The notes: generated from the sequence alone by a model not told the origin. A stretch of 64,000 nucleotides of DNA from an uncultured Lachnospiraceae bacterium (GCA_951802115.1 CATOPL010000018.1:1-64000), one strand, 5' to 3'; shown: positions 26,571 to 36,651, numbered from the stretch's first letter. Program-made: numbers and translations.

Positions 26571-27782
26571 TCATATATTCGCCCGGATCAGTTTCGGCCT
26601 GTAGCCATTGTCCGCCAGTCCTTTGATAATCCGTTCTTTGTGTTCTGTTCCGAATGCTTCCATCGTAATCTTCAGTTCCACGGCCGCATTTCGATTGGTG
26701 CTTACAAACTGGTTATGGTCCAGACGGATCACATTTCCCTGCAGTTCTGCAATAATAGAAGCCACATGCACAAGCTCGCCGGGTTTATCCGGAAGCAGAA
26801 CAGATACTGTGAAAATACGGTCCCGCTGGATCAGTCCATGCTGTACGACAGAAGACATGGTGATAATATCCATATTCCCCCCGCTGAGGATACACACAAC
26901 TTTTTTGTTTTTCACATTAAGATGCTTCAGTGCCGCAACGCTTAGCAATCCTGAATTCTCTACGATCATTTTATGGTTTTCCACCATATCAAGAAATGCC
27001 ACAATCAGATCGTCATCCGGCACGGAAATGATCTGGTCCACGTTTTCCTGAATATATGGAAAAATACTTTTTCCGGGTTCGCGTACTGCCGTACCGTCCG
27101 CAATCGTATTGCTTCCGGAAAGACAGACAACTTCTCCTTTTGCCACGGACTGTTCCATACAGTTGGCGCCTGCAGGCTCCACACCGACAACTTTGATCTT
27201 CGGATTGAGCTGTTTTGCCAGAGTTGCCACCCCTGCAGCCAACCCGCCGCCTCCGATGGGAACCAGGATATAATCCACCAGCGGAAGCTCCTTGAAAATC
27301 TCCATAGAGATGGTTCCCTGTCCGGTAGCCACGTCCAGATCGTCAAAAGGATGAATAAAAGTATAACCGTGCTCTTCTGCCAGCTGATATGCGTGCGCGC
27401 AAGCCTCATCATAATCATTACCGGCAAGCACAACTTCGGCTCCATACTCTTTTGTGTGATTCACCTTGATCAGAGGAGTCGTTGTAGGCATGACAATCAC
27501 CGCCTGGCACCCGTATTCTCTGGCTGCATAGGCCACGCCCTGCGCATGATTGCCTGCAGAGGCCGTAATCAGACCTTTTGCCCGTTCATCTTCCGGCAGG
27601 GTACTGATTTTATAGTATGCCCCGCGAATCTTAAAAGCTCCTGTCTTCTGCATATTTTCCGGCTTCAGATAAATACGGTTTTCTGACTGTTCGCTGAAAT
27701 ACTGACTGTACATCAACCGCGTATCGATCGTCACCTTTCCAACAACTTCACAGGCTTCTTCGAATTTTTCCAATGTCATCAT
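26571..27782 (-). CDS. ilvA: threonine ammonia-lyase with ACT domain
   Basis: A 403-residue PLP enzyme that deaminates threonine to 2-oxobutyrate, the first step to isoleucine or a catabolic route to propionate. The PLP lysine lies in TGAFKIRGAYYK, the glycine loop in VPIGGGGLAAGVATLA, and a single C-terminal ACT domain starts near residue 328 (TVSVLLPDKPGELVHVASII). The length matches the one-ACT-domain type common in Firmicutes. GAGGAG precedes the start; the first two codons are both ATG. The gene sits between ftsY and the hom operon on the same strand. Confidence 0.92.
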   Translation of the reverse strand: MMTLEKFEEACEVVGKVTIDTRLMYSQYFSEQSENRIYLKPENMQKTGAFKIRGAYYKISTLPEDERAKGLITASAGNHAQGVAYAAREYGCQAVIVMPTTTPLIKVNHTKEYGAEVVLAGNDYDEACAHAYQLAEEHGYTFIHPFDDLDVATGQGTISMEIFKELPLVDYILVPIGGGGLAAGVATLAKQLNPKIKVVGVEPAGANCMEQSVAKGEVVCLSGSNTIADGTAVREPGKSIFPYIQENVDQIISVPDDDLIVAFLDMVENHKMIVENSGLLSVAALKHLNVKNKKVVCILSGGNMDIITMSSVVQHGLIQRDRIFTVSVLLPDKPGELVHVASIIAELQGNVIRLDHNQFVSTNRNAAVELKITMEAFGTEHKERIIKGLADNGYRPKLIRANI

Positions 27783-27806
27783 GTTCTACATCTCCTCTTT
27801 CTTCTG

Positions 27807-28745
27807 TTACCTTCCCGGCTCCAACAGGAATAATGCATTTACAAATGCATCTGCGTCAAATTTCTGCAGATCATCAATATGTTCCCCCACACCGATGTAT
27901 TTTACCGGTACATTCAGCTCCGACTGAATCGCCACAGCAATTCCTCCTTTGGCAGTACCATCCAGTTTGGTAAGAATAATGCCCGTCAGATCGGCGGCCT
28001 CTCCAAACTGTCTTGCCTGCTCCATCGCGTTCTGACCTGTTGTTCCGTCCAGTACGACAAGTGTCTCCCGATAAGCATCCGGATATTCCCTGCCGATGAT
28101 TCGGTTGATTTTTCGCAGTTCTTCCATCAGATTTCTTTTATTGTGAAGCCTTCCTGCCGTATCAATTAAAAGCACATCTGCTTTTCTCGCCTTTGCAGCA
28201 CAGACAGCGTCGTAGACGACAGAGGCAGGATCCGCACCTTCTCCTCCCCCTATAATTTCCACACCCGCACGGTTTGCCCATTCCGTCAGCTGCTCCCCGG
28301 CAGCAGCGCGAAATGTATCTGCTGCAGCCAAGATCACCCGCCGGCCCTGATCTTTCAGCTTTCCGGCAAGCTTCCCTACAGAGGTTGTTTTTCCGACACC
28401 ATTGACACCGATTACCAATACCACAGAAGTTCTTTTTTCAAACTCATAGGCAGTTTCTCCTACCTGCATCTGCTCTTTGATGCTGTTGATCAAAAGCTCC
28501 TTGCATTCTTCCGGCTTTTTGATATGCTGTTCTTTTACCTTCTTTTTCAAATTGTCAATGATACTGGTCGTTGCATTGATCCCGATATCTCCCATAATCA
28601 GGGTTTCTTCAATCTCATCATAAAAATCCTCATCGATATCCGAAAAGCCGTTAAATATAGCATCCATGCCAGATACAATATTATCCCTGGTTTTAGATAA
28701 TCCCTCTGCCAGGCGCTTGAAAAATCCCTTTTTCTCCTCAGCCAT
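27807..28745 (-). CDS. ftsY: signal recognition particle receptor FtsY
   Basis: A 312-residue GTPase that docks SRP-ribosome complexes at the membrane. The NG domain is complete: GVNGVGKTTSVGKLAG (G1), DTFRAAAGEQL, LLIDTAGRLHNKRNLM (G3), TKLDGTAKGG (G4). The acidic A domain is very short, as usual in Clostridia. Start 28745 is supported by AGGAGG; the upstream extension to 28778 is not. It follows smc in the classical rnc-smc-ftsY order. Confidence 0.97.
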   Translation of the reverse strand: MAEEKKGFFKRLAEGLSKTRDNIVSGMDAIFNGFSDIDEDFYDEIEETLIMGDIGINATTSIIDNLKKKVKEQHIKKPEECKELLINSIKEQMQVGETAYEFEKRTSVVLVIGVNGVGKTTSVGKLAGKLKDQGRRVILAAADTFRAAAGEQLTEWANRAGVEIIGGGEGADPASVVYDAVCAAKARKADVLLIDTAGRLHNKRNLMEELRKINRIIGREYPDAYRETLVVLDGTTGQNAMEQARQFGEAADLTGIILTKLDGTAKGGIAVAIQSELNVPVKYIGVGEHIDDLQKFDADAFVNALFLLEPGR

Positions 28746-28799
28746 TATGGCACCTCCTAATTGAAGTTCCGTATCCATTTTCTCAGCACAGATACGGTT

Positions 28800-31700
28800 T
28801 TATTTGTCCAGATCATTCTCTATCAGATTTACCGATACCAGGGTAGACACTCCCTTTTCCTGCATGGTAATACCATACAGCCGATCGGCCGCGTTCATCG
28901 TACCCCGTCTGTGAGTGATAACGATAAATTGTGTATATTTTGTCAGTTTATGCAGATATTTTGCAAAACGGACTACATTGGAATCATCCAGCGCCGCCTC
29001 AATCTCATCCAAAAGACAGAAAGGAGACGGCTTGAGATTCTGTATGGCAAACAAAAGTGCGATTGCAGTCAGCGCTTTCTCTCCTCCGGAAAGCTGCATC
29101 ATATTCTGAAGCTTTTTCCCCGGAGGCTGTGAGATAATGCGAATCCCGGTTTCCAGTATATCCTCTTCATCCATCAGCTCCAGTGTACCTCTTCCGCCGC
29201 CAAACAATTCTCTGAACGCTTTATCGAACTCTTTTTGTATCAGCATGAACTGTTCTCTAAACTGCTTTTGCATTCCGCTTTCCAGTTCCAATATGACCTG
29301 TTTCAACGCTTCTTCTGCTTCCAGAAGATCTTTCCGCTGCCCATCCATAAATGAAAATCGTTCTGAAACTTCTTTATAATCATCAATGGCATTAACATTG
29401 ACATTTCCAAGTCCCCGTATTTCTTCCTTTATCTCGCTGCAGCTTCTTTTCAGTTCCGGAAGATTTGTATATTCCTCCTTCCGAAGCGGAACTGCTGCGT
29501 TATAAGTCAGTTCATATTCTGTCCACATATGATTCATCAGATTTTCTGAAGTTTCATCCAGTTTTTCTTTCTGACTGTCCAGACGGAAAAGCTCTTTGTC
29601 CAGCTCATTCATACGGGAAGACAATTCTTCTCTTCTGCTGAAAAAGTTTTTATGTGTTGCAGACTGCTCCTCTTTCTTTTTCTGAAGATTCTGTACCTTT
29701 GCCTCGTTTTCCTGAACCAGCTGATCTGTCTGAGCTAGTTCTGACTGCAGAGATTCGATACCTGATTCTCGATTCCTGCTATCTTCTTCTGCATGGTTTG
29801 TACTCTTTATCAGCTCCTCCTTCTCCGTCTGAAGCTTCTGAAGCTCCGCTTTTACACGTTTTAGATTAGACGCGGTAAATTCGGCTTTCTGCAGAATAGA
29901 AGCTGTGTCCAGGTGATATTCTTCCAGAATCTTCTGCGCCTCTGCTTCCCGCTGTCGCTCCTCTTCCAGACGTTTCTGATAGGTCTCCACCGCATATGTA
30001 TGCGCCTTTTCCATCTCCTCAGAGTTTTTGAGTTCCTGCTGATTTTCATTTCTCATCTTACGAATTTCTGCCGTCTGACGGTCCAGCTCTTCGCTCTCTT
30101 TTTTGAATTGGAGAAAACCTTCATCTGCTGAACGCTTCTGCGCCCGAAGCTGTTCCACATTCATTCTTGCCGTGTTTTCAAAAACGCGGATTTCCTGCAA
30201 AGCAACAGCTCCTGCATCCAGTTGGAGGTAACAGCTGCTGCGTTCATTCTGTATATCCACAAGTTCTTTCTGAACGTTCTCCAGCTCCAGCTTTCGCTGC
30301 TCCACCTTCAGCTTCAGTTCATCAATTTCCCGGTTTCTGCTCAGAAGGCTGCTGCTGTTCTTGAATGCACCTCCGGTCATGGAACCACCGGGGTTCATAG
30401 ATTCGCCCTCCAATGTCACAATCCGCAGACTGTAGTGATATTTTCTCTGCAGCAAAACAGCATGGTCGATATGGTCCACCACCAGGGTTCGCCCCAAAAG
30501 CTGTGCCATAATATTTCGATAACGCTCCTGCGTTTCTACCAGAGTGTGAGCAAGACCGATCACCCCGGGTTCCTTCAGAGCCTGTTCCTGGCGAAACTGC
30601 TGCGGATTATTAACTGCCGTAAGAGGAAGAAACGTCACCCTCCCAAAACGATTTTGCTTCAAATATGAGATCAGACCTTTTGCTGTCTCCTCATCTTCAG
30701 TCACTACATTCTGAATGCTCCCTCCAAGAGCCGTCTCAATCGCCGTCTCATACTTTTTATTCGTCTGGATCAAATCGGCAACTACACCGCAGATACCGCT
30801 CTGATGCTCCTTTTGTTCCATCACCCGGCGGATGCTGTTTCCATATCCATCATAGCGCTCCGCAAGATTCCGGAGTGATTCCAGTCTGGAAGCTTCCCTG
30901 TGGTAAGCAGTCTGGCCGTCTTCGAGACGTTTCCTGCAGATGGTGATCTGCTGCTGCAGTCTCTGAATTCTCGCCTCGGTTTCTTCTCTCGCACGGATCT
31001 TTTCCTGAAGCTCAGTCTGAATCCTCAGAAGTTCTTCTTCCTGTTCTTTCAGCAGCTCATCCTGACCAAGCTCTGCACTTTTCATCTGAATCAGTTTTTG
31101 ATTCACTTCCGCCTTTCGAATCTGAATCTGTTCTGTCATGGCGTCATAGCGCTGAATCTTTCCCTTAATGGAAGACCTTTGACTCAGAATAGAAATAATC
31201 TCATTCTTGCTGTTCTCTATATTCGTCTGGCTGTCCTGAATATTCTGCTGAATCGCAGCCAGCGCGTCCTCTGCATCTGTCTGCACTTTCTGTGCCTGTG
31301 AAAGCTGAACATCCAATTCTGTTTTTTCTGAAAGAACTGTCTGTTTTTCTGTTTCTTTTTCAGTCACTTCGCCCTTGATACTCTCCATCCGCTCCATATA
31401 ATGATGGCGGCTGGCCTGTGCAGAACGCGCCTGTTCTTTTAAAACTGCAATTTGACCCTTCAGCTGCTGTTTCTTCAGTCGTCCTGCAGAGACTCCTTCC
31501 CTGGCTGTATCAATCTGCTGTTCAATCCCTTCCAGTTCTTTCTCAATACGTTCATACTCCAACTTGGTATTTTCAAAAGAACATGAAGTCTCTTTCATAT
31601 CCTCTTCTGTTATGGCGCGGATCTTTCCAAGCTTCTCCAGCTGCTGTCTGATCTCCTCAATCTCCATAAGAAAAACATGAATCTCATACTCTTTCAACGT

Positions 31701-32360
31701 CTCTCTTTTTTTTAGATACTCTTTGGCTTTATCCGCCTGACGTTCCAGAGGCGCTAGCTGTTTTTCAAGCTCGGACAGAATATCGTTGACACGGAGAAGA
31801 TTCTGCTTCTCGTCTTCCAGCTTTTTCTCAGCAGTTTTTTTGCGCTTTTTAAACTTTACGATACCGGTCGCCTCATCAAACAGTTCTCTTGCTTCCTCGG
31901 GCTTTGTACTAAGAATCCGGTCAATCTGTCCCTGTCCGATGATAGAGTAACCTTCTTTTCCGATACCTGTGTCATAAAACAGCTCCTGTACATCTTTCAG
32001 ACGGCAGACTGTCCCATTTAAAAGATATTCACTTTCCCCCGAACGATATAACCTTCTGGCAACAGTAACTTCTTCATATGCAACAGGCAGCTGATGATCG
32101 CCGTTATCCAGCGTAATTGCCACATATGCATAGCTCAGAGGTTTCCGGTTCTCTGTACCGGAAAAAATAACGTCCTGCATCGTGCCTCCGCGCAGCTGCC
32201 TGACCCGCTGTTCTCCCAGCACCCATCTCACCGCATCAGCCACATTGCTCTTTCCGGAGCCGTTTGGTCCCACGATCCCTGTGATTCCGTTATGAAAATC
32301 AAATATGATCTTATTGGCAAAAGATTTGAATCCCTGCACTTCTATACATTTTAAATACAT
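28800..32360 (-). CDS. smc: chromosome segregation ATPase Smc
   Basis: A 1186-residue condensin subunit. The N-terminal head has Walker A GPNGSGKSNVADAVRW; two long coiled coils flank a hinge at about 515-640 (SGICGVVADLI, GRVTFLPL, GESMNPGGSMTGGA); the C-terminal head carries the signature LSGGEKALTAIALLFA and Walker B PFCLLDEIEAALDDSN. Full length and intact. It lies 15 bases after rnc and is followed by ftsY, the standard Firmicutes block. Confidence 0.97.
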   Translation of the reverse strand: MYLKCIEVQGFKSFANKIIFDFHNGITGIVGPNGSGKSNVADAVRWVLGEQRVRQLRGGTMQDVIFSGTENRKPLSYAYVAITLDNGDHQLPVAYEEVTVARRLYRSGESEYLLNGTVCRLKDVQELFYDTGIGKEGYSIIGQGQIDRILSTKPEEARELFDEATGIVKFKKRKKTAEKKLEDEKQNLLRVNDILSELEKQLAPLERQADKAKEYLKKRETLKEYEIHVFLMEIEEIRQQLEKLGKIRAITEEDMKETSCSFENTKLEYERIEKELEGIEQQIDTAREGVSAGRLKKQQLKGQIAVLKEQARSAQASRHHYMERMESIKGEVTEKETEKQTVLSEKTELDVQLSQAQKVQTDAEDALAAIQQNIQDSQTNIENSKNEIISILSQRSSIKGKIQRYDAMTEQIQIRKAEVNQKLIQMKSAELGQDELLKEQEEELLRIQTELQEKIRAREETEARIQRLQQQITICRKRLEDGQTAYHREASRLESLRNLAERYDGYGNSIRRVMEQKEHQSGICGVVADLIQTNKKYETAIETALGGSIQNVVTEDEETAKGLISYLKQNRFGRVTFLPLTAVNNPQQFRQEQALKEPGVIGLAHTLVETQERYRNIMAQLLGRTLVVDHIDHAVLLQRKYHYSLRIVTLEGESMNPGGSMTGGAFKNSSSLLSRNREIDELKLKVEQRKLELENVQKELVDIQNERSSCYLQLDAGAVALQEIRVFENTARMNVEQLRAQKRSADEGFLQFKKESEELDRQTAEIRKMRNENQQELKNSEEMEKAHTYAVETYQKRLEEERQREAEAQKILEEYHLDTASILQKAEFTASNLKRVKAELQKLQTEKEELIKSTNHAEEDSRNRESGIESLQSELAQTDQLVQENEAKVQNLQKKKEEQSATHKNFFSRREELSSRMNELDKELFRLDSQKEKLDETSENLMNHMWTEYELTYNAAVPLRKEEYTNLPELKRSCSEIKEEIRGLGNVNVNAIDDYKEVSERFSFMDGQRKDLLEAEEALKQVILELESGMQKQFREQFMLIQKEFDKAFRELFGGGRGTLELMDEEDILETGIRIISQPPGKKLQNMMQLSGGEKALTAIALLFAIQNLKPSPFCLLDEIEAALDDSNVVRFAKYLHKLTKYTQFIVITHRRGTMNAADRLYGITMQEKGVSTLVSVNLIENDLDK

Positions 32361-32375
32361 GTATGTTTTCCTGTT

Positions 32376-33068
32376 CTAATGTATATTTTTTCCAGTCAGA
32401 GCATGATACGCTGCTTCCTGTTCCGCCGCCTTTTTTGTGCGGCCTTTCCCTTTCCCTATAACTTTATCACCCAGCATTGCCTGTACAACAAAAATCTTCT
32501 GGTGATCCGGTCCTTCTTCATGAATCAGTTCATAGTGCAGCGCTTCTTCACAATGCGCCTGTATCCGTTCCTGCAGAATGGTCTTACTATCAAAAAAGAG
32601 CTGCTTATGTTCTAGATCATCCAGAACAAATCTGCGCACAAACTCTTTCGCATTAGTAAAACCACCATCCAGATAAACCGCTCCGATCAAAGCTTCAAAA
32701 GCATCAGAGGTGATTGATGGACGTTCCCTTCCTCCGCTGACATCTTCTCCTCTGCCAAGCAGAATATATCTGCCAAGAGACAAACCGCGGGCACAAAACG
32801 CAAGGCTCTGTTCACAGACAATGCTTGCTCTTGTCTTTGTCGCATCGCCTTCCGGCATCTGCGGATATTTTTCATATAAAAATTCGCTGGTCACCAGCTC
32901 GAGCACCGCATCACCGAGAAATTCCAGTCTTTCATTGCAGTTTAATCTTCCCATATGCCGCTCGTTCGCATAAGAACTGTGACACATGGCTCTTTTTAAT
33001 AACTCCGGATTTTGAAAATGATAACCGATTTTCTCCTCCAACTCCCTTAAACTGGGTATTTTTTCCAT
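32376..33068 (-). CDS. rnc: ribonuclease III
   Basis: A 230-residue double-stranded RNA endonuclease. The catalytic domain has the signature NERLEFLGDAVLELV and the second acidic site SDAFEALIGAVYLDGG; the double-stranded RNA-binding domain covers about residues 158-225 and ends with KGKGRTKKAAEQEAAY. Start 33068 is the natural methionine before PSLRELEEKIGY. It lies directly upstream of smc. A repeat element separates it from acpP. Confidence 0.96.
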   Translation of the reverse strand: MEKIPSLRELEEKIGYHFQNPELLKRAMCHSSYANERHMGRLNCNERLEFLGDAVLELVTSEFLYEKYPQMPEGDATKTRASIVCEQSLAFCARGLSLGRYILLGRGEDVSGGRERPSITSDAFEALIGAVYLDGGFTNAKEFVRRFVLDDLEHKQLFFDSKTILQERIQAHCEEALHYELIHEEGPDHQKIFVVQAMLGDKVIGKGKGRTKKAAEQEAAYHALTGKNIH

Positions 33069-33209
33069 AATCCCATACTCCTGTCAGCGGTTTTCTGTAT
33101 ATTCATCATCCGCCGCTATGAATCATAAGGGGCTGTTGCGAAATATGTATTCTGCCATCCGTCAGAAACTGCATCTCGCCCCAGCCCACCTGTACTTCAT
33201 CCTGTACTA

Positions 33210-33337
33210 GAGCGTGTCTGAAATTCATTCCTGACATCTGTACACCCCGCTTTGCAGTATATTTGAACCTCATTCGGATCCAGTCTCCCACAAACTGTGA
33301 CTCTCCTCTGCCAGAAAGCAATATTCAAACACGCTCC
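33210..33337 (-). repeat. short interspersed repeat with inverted ends (copy A)
   Basis: This 128-bp segment between acpP and rnc begins, read on the minus strand, with GGAGCGTGTTTGAATATTGC and ends in TTTCAGACACGCTC, so its ends are imperfect inverted repeats, as in a MITE. The same left end occurs at 48898 and 53785. The 299-base gap 33069-33367 otherwise shows no gene: a 71-residue reading across it has no recognisable character. Confidence 0.6.
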
Positions 33338-33367
33338 AGACCTCATAATCTCCATGCAGACAGTTTA

Positions 33368-33598
33368 CTAGTTTAACACATTCTTAATCTGCTCCACTGC
33401 ATCGCCGACCGATACGATCTTTTCTGCATCTTCGTTGGCGATCTCAATATCAAATTCTTCTTCAATTCCCATAATGATCTGAAACACATCCAGAGAATCT
33501 GCTCCCAGATCGTCTACAAATGTTGTTTCCATCGTGATTTCGTCCGCATCCACATTCAGCACTTCTGCAATGATTTCCTGTAATTTTTCAAATTCCAT
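33368..33598 (-). CDS. acpP: acyl carrier protein
   Basis: A 76-residue acidic protein with the phosphopantetheine attachment serine, Ser35, in [10 protein letters not shown]. It carries growing fatty acyl chains in the cytoplasm. The start at 33598 lies inside the end of plsX (11-base overlap); an alternative ATG three codons upstream is possible but less well spaced from the ribosome binding site. The plsX-acpP order, followed by rnc and smc, is typical of Firmicutes. Confidence 0.95.
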   Translation of the reverse strand: MEFEKLQEIIAEVLNVDADEITMETTFVDDLGADSLDVFQIIMGIEEEFDIEIANEDAEKIVSVGDAVEQIKNVLN

Positions 33599-34628
33599 GA
33601 CCTTCATTCCCTTCCTGATTTTCTTTTACCTGAATACCGGCTTTGATTTTTTCATTCATCTGCTGCTCTGTAAATGTCACACACTGCAGGATGGAATTAC
33701 ACACTTCTGTCGCTTTGGAACTGCCATGTGTTTTCACTACCAGACCTTTGAGCCCCAAAAGCGGCGCTCCGCCGTATTGACTGGTATCAAAACGTCTGAG
33801 TGTTTTTTTCAGGGCAGGCTTGACCAGAAGAGCTCCGATTTTACTTCGAAGACTGCTCATCATCCCTTTTTTCACCATGGATATCAGTGTCGCGCCTGTT
33901 CCTTCATACAGTTTCAGAATAATATTTCCTGCAAAAGCTTCACAGACGATCACTTCTGCATACCCTGACGGAATATCACGCGCTTCAATGCTTCCAATAA
34001 AGTTGATTTCCTTGCATCTCTTAAGGAGAGGAAATGTTTCCTTAACCAGTGCATTGCCTTTTTCTTCTTCTGCGCCAATATTTACGATTGCAACTTTGGG
34101 ACTGGAGACACCCATGATGTTCTCCATATAAATTGAACCCATCTTCGCAAACTGAACCAGATGAGAAGGTCTGGCATCCACATTGGCCCCGCAGTCGATC
34201 AGCAGAGAAACTCCCTTTTCAGTTGGTATAAGAGGTGCAAGAGGAGGTCTTTCCACTCCTTTAATTCTTCCTACAATTAACTGACCGCCTACCAGCACTG
34301 CACCCGTACTGCCGGCGCCTACAAAAGCGTCGGCTTCTCCATTTTTCACCATCTTCATGGCTGTCACAATCGAAGAATCTTTTTTGGTACGGATCGCCTG
34401 AACCGGAGGCTCTGCCATCTCAATTACCTCTGCAGCATTTACCACTTCTATTCTGGAAGAATCATACTGATACTTCTGCAGCTCCGCCTTTACTGCAGCT
34501 TCCCGTCCCACCAGAAATATCTTTACATTTTTTTTTCTGTCTGCCGCTTCTATGGCTCCTTTTACGATCTCCAGCGGTGCATGGTCTCCGCCCATGGCAT
34601 CTACTGCAACCTTTACCAGTTCCTGCAT
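33588..34628 (-). CDS. plsX: phosphate acyltransferase PlsX
   Basis: A 346-residue enzyme making acyl-phosphate from acyl-ACP for phospholipid synthesis. Family markers are [17 protein letters not shown] at the start, [23 protein letters not shown] and [21 protein letters not shown] lies upstream of the ATG. It overlaps acpP. The usual upstream partners rpmF and ackA are 6.7 kb away on the same strand, separated by PTS and two-component genes. Confidence 0.96.
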   Translation of the reverse strand: MQELVKVAVDAMGGDHAPLEIVKGAIEAADRKKNVKIFLVGREAAVKAELQKYQYDSSRIEVVNAAEVIEMAEPPVQAIRTKKDSSIVTAMKMVKNGEADAFVGAGSTGAVLVGGQLIVGRIKGVERPPLAPLIPTEKGVSLLIDCGANVDARPSHLVQFAKMGSIYMENIMGVSSPKVAIVNIGAEEEKGNALVKETFPLLKRCKEINFIGSIEARDIPSGYAEVIVCEAFAGNIILKLYEGTGATLISMVKKGMMSSLRSKIGALLVKPALKKTLRRFDTSQYGGAPLLGLKGLVVKTHGSSKATEVCNSILQCVTFTEQQMNEKIKAGIQVKENQEGNEGHGI

Positions 34629-34722
34629 CCTCTATCCTCCTTGTTTTCTATATCATAATACGAAAACACTTTCCCGAAGTCAATACTTTCCAAAGAAAAA
34701 GAAAGGGAATTATGATTGATTT

Positions 34723-35214
34723 TTATGATGACTTCCAGCTTGCTATGACTGTTTCTCCTGCTTTTGCATCCATTCCAGTAAGATACCGGACACCTGAAGC
34801 CGTTTCGCTGTCCATGACAATCTGCATAATTTCCATGCAGTATCCTTTTGCTTCCAGCGCTTCTCTGTCAAAACGAATCAGTTCTGTACCTTCCCTGACC
34901 TCATCGCCGGACTGAACCAGTGCCGTGAATCCTTCTCCTTTCAGCTTAACAGTATCCACTCCAATATGGATCAGTATTTCAATACCGCCCTTTAACTCCA
35001 TGCCGATGGCATGGTTGCTTTCCTCCATAGTTGCTGTCACTTTTCCGTCCGCCGGAGCAACAATCACACCATTTACCGGTCGAATCACCACTCCGTTTCC
35101 AAGTGCACAAGAAGAAAATACCGGATCGGCCGCTTCCGCCATCGGAATTACCGTTCCGTCTGCTGTTGCTGTCATCCTGTATTCCTGCTGTTTCTTCTTA
35201 AAAATATTAAACAT
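34723..35214 (-). CDS. PTS glucose-type EIIA (Crr-like)
   Basis: A 163-residue EIIA of the glucose family. Both active-site histidines are present, in ESNHAIGM and in ILIHIGVDTVKL, the second being the phosphorylated one. AGGAGG precedes the start. It lies on the same strand downstream of two EIIC-type genes and would pass phosphate from HPr to the EIIB domain of the EIICB protein at 36652-38103. Confidence 0.93.
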   Translation of the reverse strand: MFNIFKKKQQEYRMTATADGTVIPMAEAADPVFSSCALGNGVVIRPVNGVIVAPADGKVTATMEESNHAIGMELKGGIEILIHIGVDTVKLKGEGFTALVQSGDEVREGTELIRFDREALEAKGYCMEIMQIVMDSETASGVRYLTGMDAKAGETVIASWKSS

Positions 35215-35301
35215 TTCTGTTCCTCCTGTAAAAATTACGCGTCAGCCGCCTTGATGATCAACAGCTGCTGTTGAAAGATTAAAAAATACAATATTTGATA
35301 C

Positions 35302-36453
35302 TTATGCTTCTTCCCTGCCCGGAGTCCTGAGCTGAAATCTCAGAATGCAGAAACAAAAAACCACATAATAAAGAATTCCAAATGCAATTCCAACCGGCCA
35401 GAGCAGCCACGGATTCTCTGCCATGGGAGCATTTAATGCCATAAAATAGTCCATAAGTCCTGCACTGAAGTTAAATCCGATACGAAACGGCAGCACTGCA
35501 CAGAGAAATCCTGAAATCCCGGTCAAAAATGCATGCAGAAAAAAAAGTCCCGGAGCCAGAAACATAAAAGAAAACTCCAGGGGTTCTGTCACTCCGGTCA
35601 GCAGACAGCAGACAGAAGCTGTCATCAGAAGACCGCCGGCAGCCTTTTTCTTCTCTTTTGGCGCCGTTCGATACATGGCCAGCGCCGCACCCGGAAGACC
35701 GAAAATCATAACCGGAAAGAATCCGGTCATGTACTGTCCGGTCTGACCGTAGACACCCATGCCATCCCAGAAATTTTTCAGATCAGAAATTCCCGCCAGA
35801 TCAAACCAGAACACAGAATTCAGTGCGTGGTGAAGTCCTGTCGGAATCAACAGACGGTTCAAAAACATATAAATTCCCGCACCTGCAGGTCCCGTCCCCA
35901 GAAGCGATTTTCCTATGTAAACTGACATGACATAAAAATAAGGCCATATAACCAACAGTACCAGCGAAAATATCACTGCATATCCAACTGCGGCAATAAT
36001 GACCAGCATACGGCCGGAAAACATGGTAAAACCGTGACAAAGCTCCTTTTTCCGATAGCGATTGCTGCAATATGCCCCCATGATTCCGCACAGTATCCCA
36101 ATCATTTGATTGTCAATGTTTTCAAAAGATGTCGGATCTGTCTTTCCACCGGTTATGAGCAGTACGCTGTCAGGTGTAAGAATATTCTGAATCAAAAGCC
36201 ATGCAGCAATACCCGCCAGAGCAGCAGTCCCATCTTGTTCATCTGCAAGTCCGGTTGCCACTCCGGCGGCAAATAAAATGCTCATGTGATTGATTAAAGC
36301 AGATCCTGCATAGATCAGAATCTCTGCAAACAGACTGTTTCCCCAATGTCCATTTGAATGTATCCAGTACCCGATGCCCATCAGAAGCCCTGCAACCGGC
36401 AGACAGGCCACCGGAAGCATCATCGCTTTTCCCAGGCGATATGCATACTTCAT
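35302..36453 (-). CDS. PTS glucose-type EIIC without EIIB domain
   Basis: A 383-residue membrane permease domain of the glucose/maltose/N-acetylglucosamine PTS family, clearly a paralogue of the next gene: both share KAMMLPVACLPVAG/KSLMLPVACLPVCG, GLHHALNSVFWFD, the GVTEP(L/F)EF substrate-site motif and the linker TPGRE. The protein stops at FQLRTPGREEA, exactly where the paralogue continues into its EIIB domain, so no phosphorylatable cysteine is present. The start at 36453 aligns with the paralogue; the ORF runs upstream to 36558 without a ribosome binding site. It could borrow the neighbour's EIIB, act as a regulator or sensor, or be a decaying copy. Confidence 0.85.
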   Translation of the reverse strand: MKYAYRLGKAMMLPVACLPVAGLLMGIGYWIHSNGHWGNSLFAEILIYAGSALINHMSILFAAGVATGLADEQDGTAALAGIAAWLLIQNILTPDSVLLITGGKTDPTSFENIDNQMIGILCGIMGAYCSNRYRKKELCHGFTMFSGRMLVIIAAVGYAVIFSLVLLVIWPYFYVMSVYIGKSLLGTGPAGAGIYMFLNRLLIPTGLHHALNSVFWFDLAGISDLKNFWDGMGVYGQTGQYMTGFFPVMIFGLPGAALAMYRTAPKEKKKAAGGLLMTASVCCLLTGVTEPLEFSFMFLAPGLFFLHAFLTGISGFLCAVLPFRIGFNFSAGLMDYFMALNAPMAENPWLLWPVGIAFGILYYVVFCFCILRFQLRTPGREEA

Positions 36454-36585
36454 ATCCTTTGCAATCCCCCATAATACGCAACGCAAGGTTTTCTGTATCA
36501 TCATAACAAATCCACTATACGCTGTCAATGAATGCAAAATAATCTTCTGTCTGATCAACGGCAGATAAGCGTTTTATTCTGCAGT

Positions 36586-36629
36586 ATATCCTGAGAGGGC
36601 TCCGGAAAACCGGAGCCCTCTCAGGATAT
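36586..36629. other. perfect 20-bp hairpin between the two PTS permease genes
   Basis: Arms 36586-36605 and 36610-36629 are exactly complementary, with an AAAA loop. No T run follows on the minus strand, so it may be a processing or mRNA-stabilising stem or a weak attenuator that sets lower expression of the downstream EIIC and EIIA genes, instead of being a true terminator. Confidence 0.55.
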
Positions 36630-36651
36630 ATGTTTTGGATAGTGGATTGGC

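Noticed and set aside
33106-33321. 71-residue reading frame between acpP and rnc
   Set aside because: It overlaps the interspersed repeat, has no ribosome binding site and no protein-like features.
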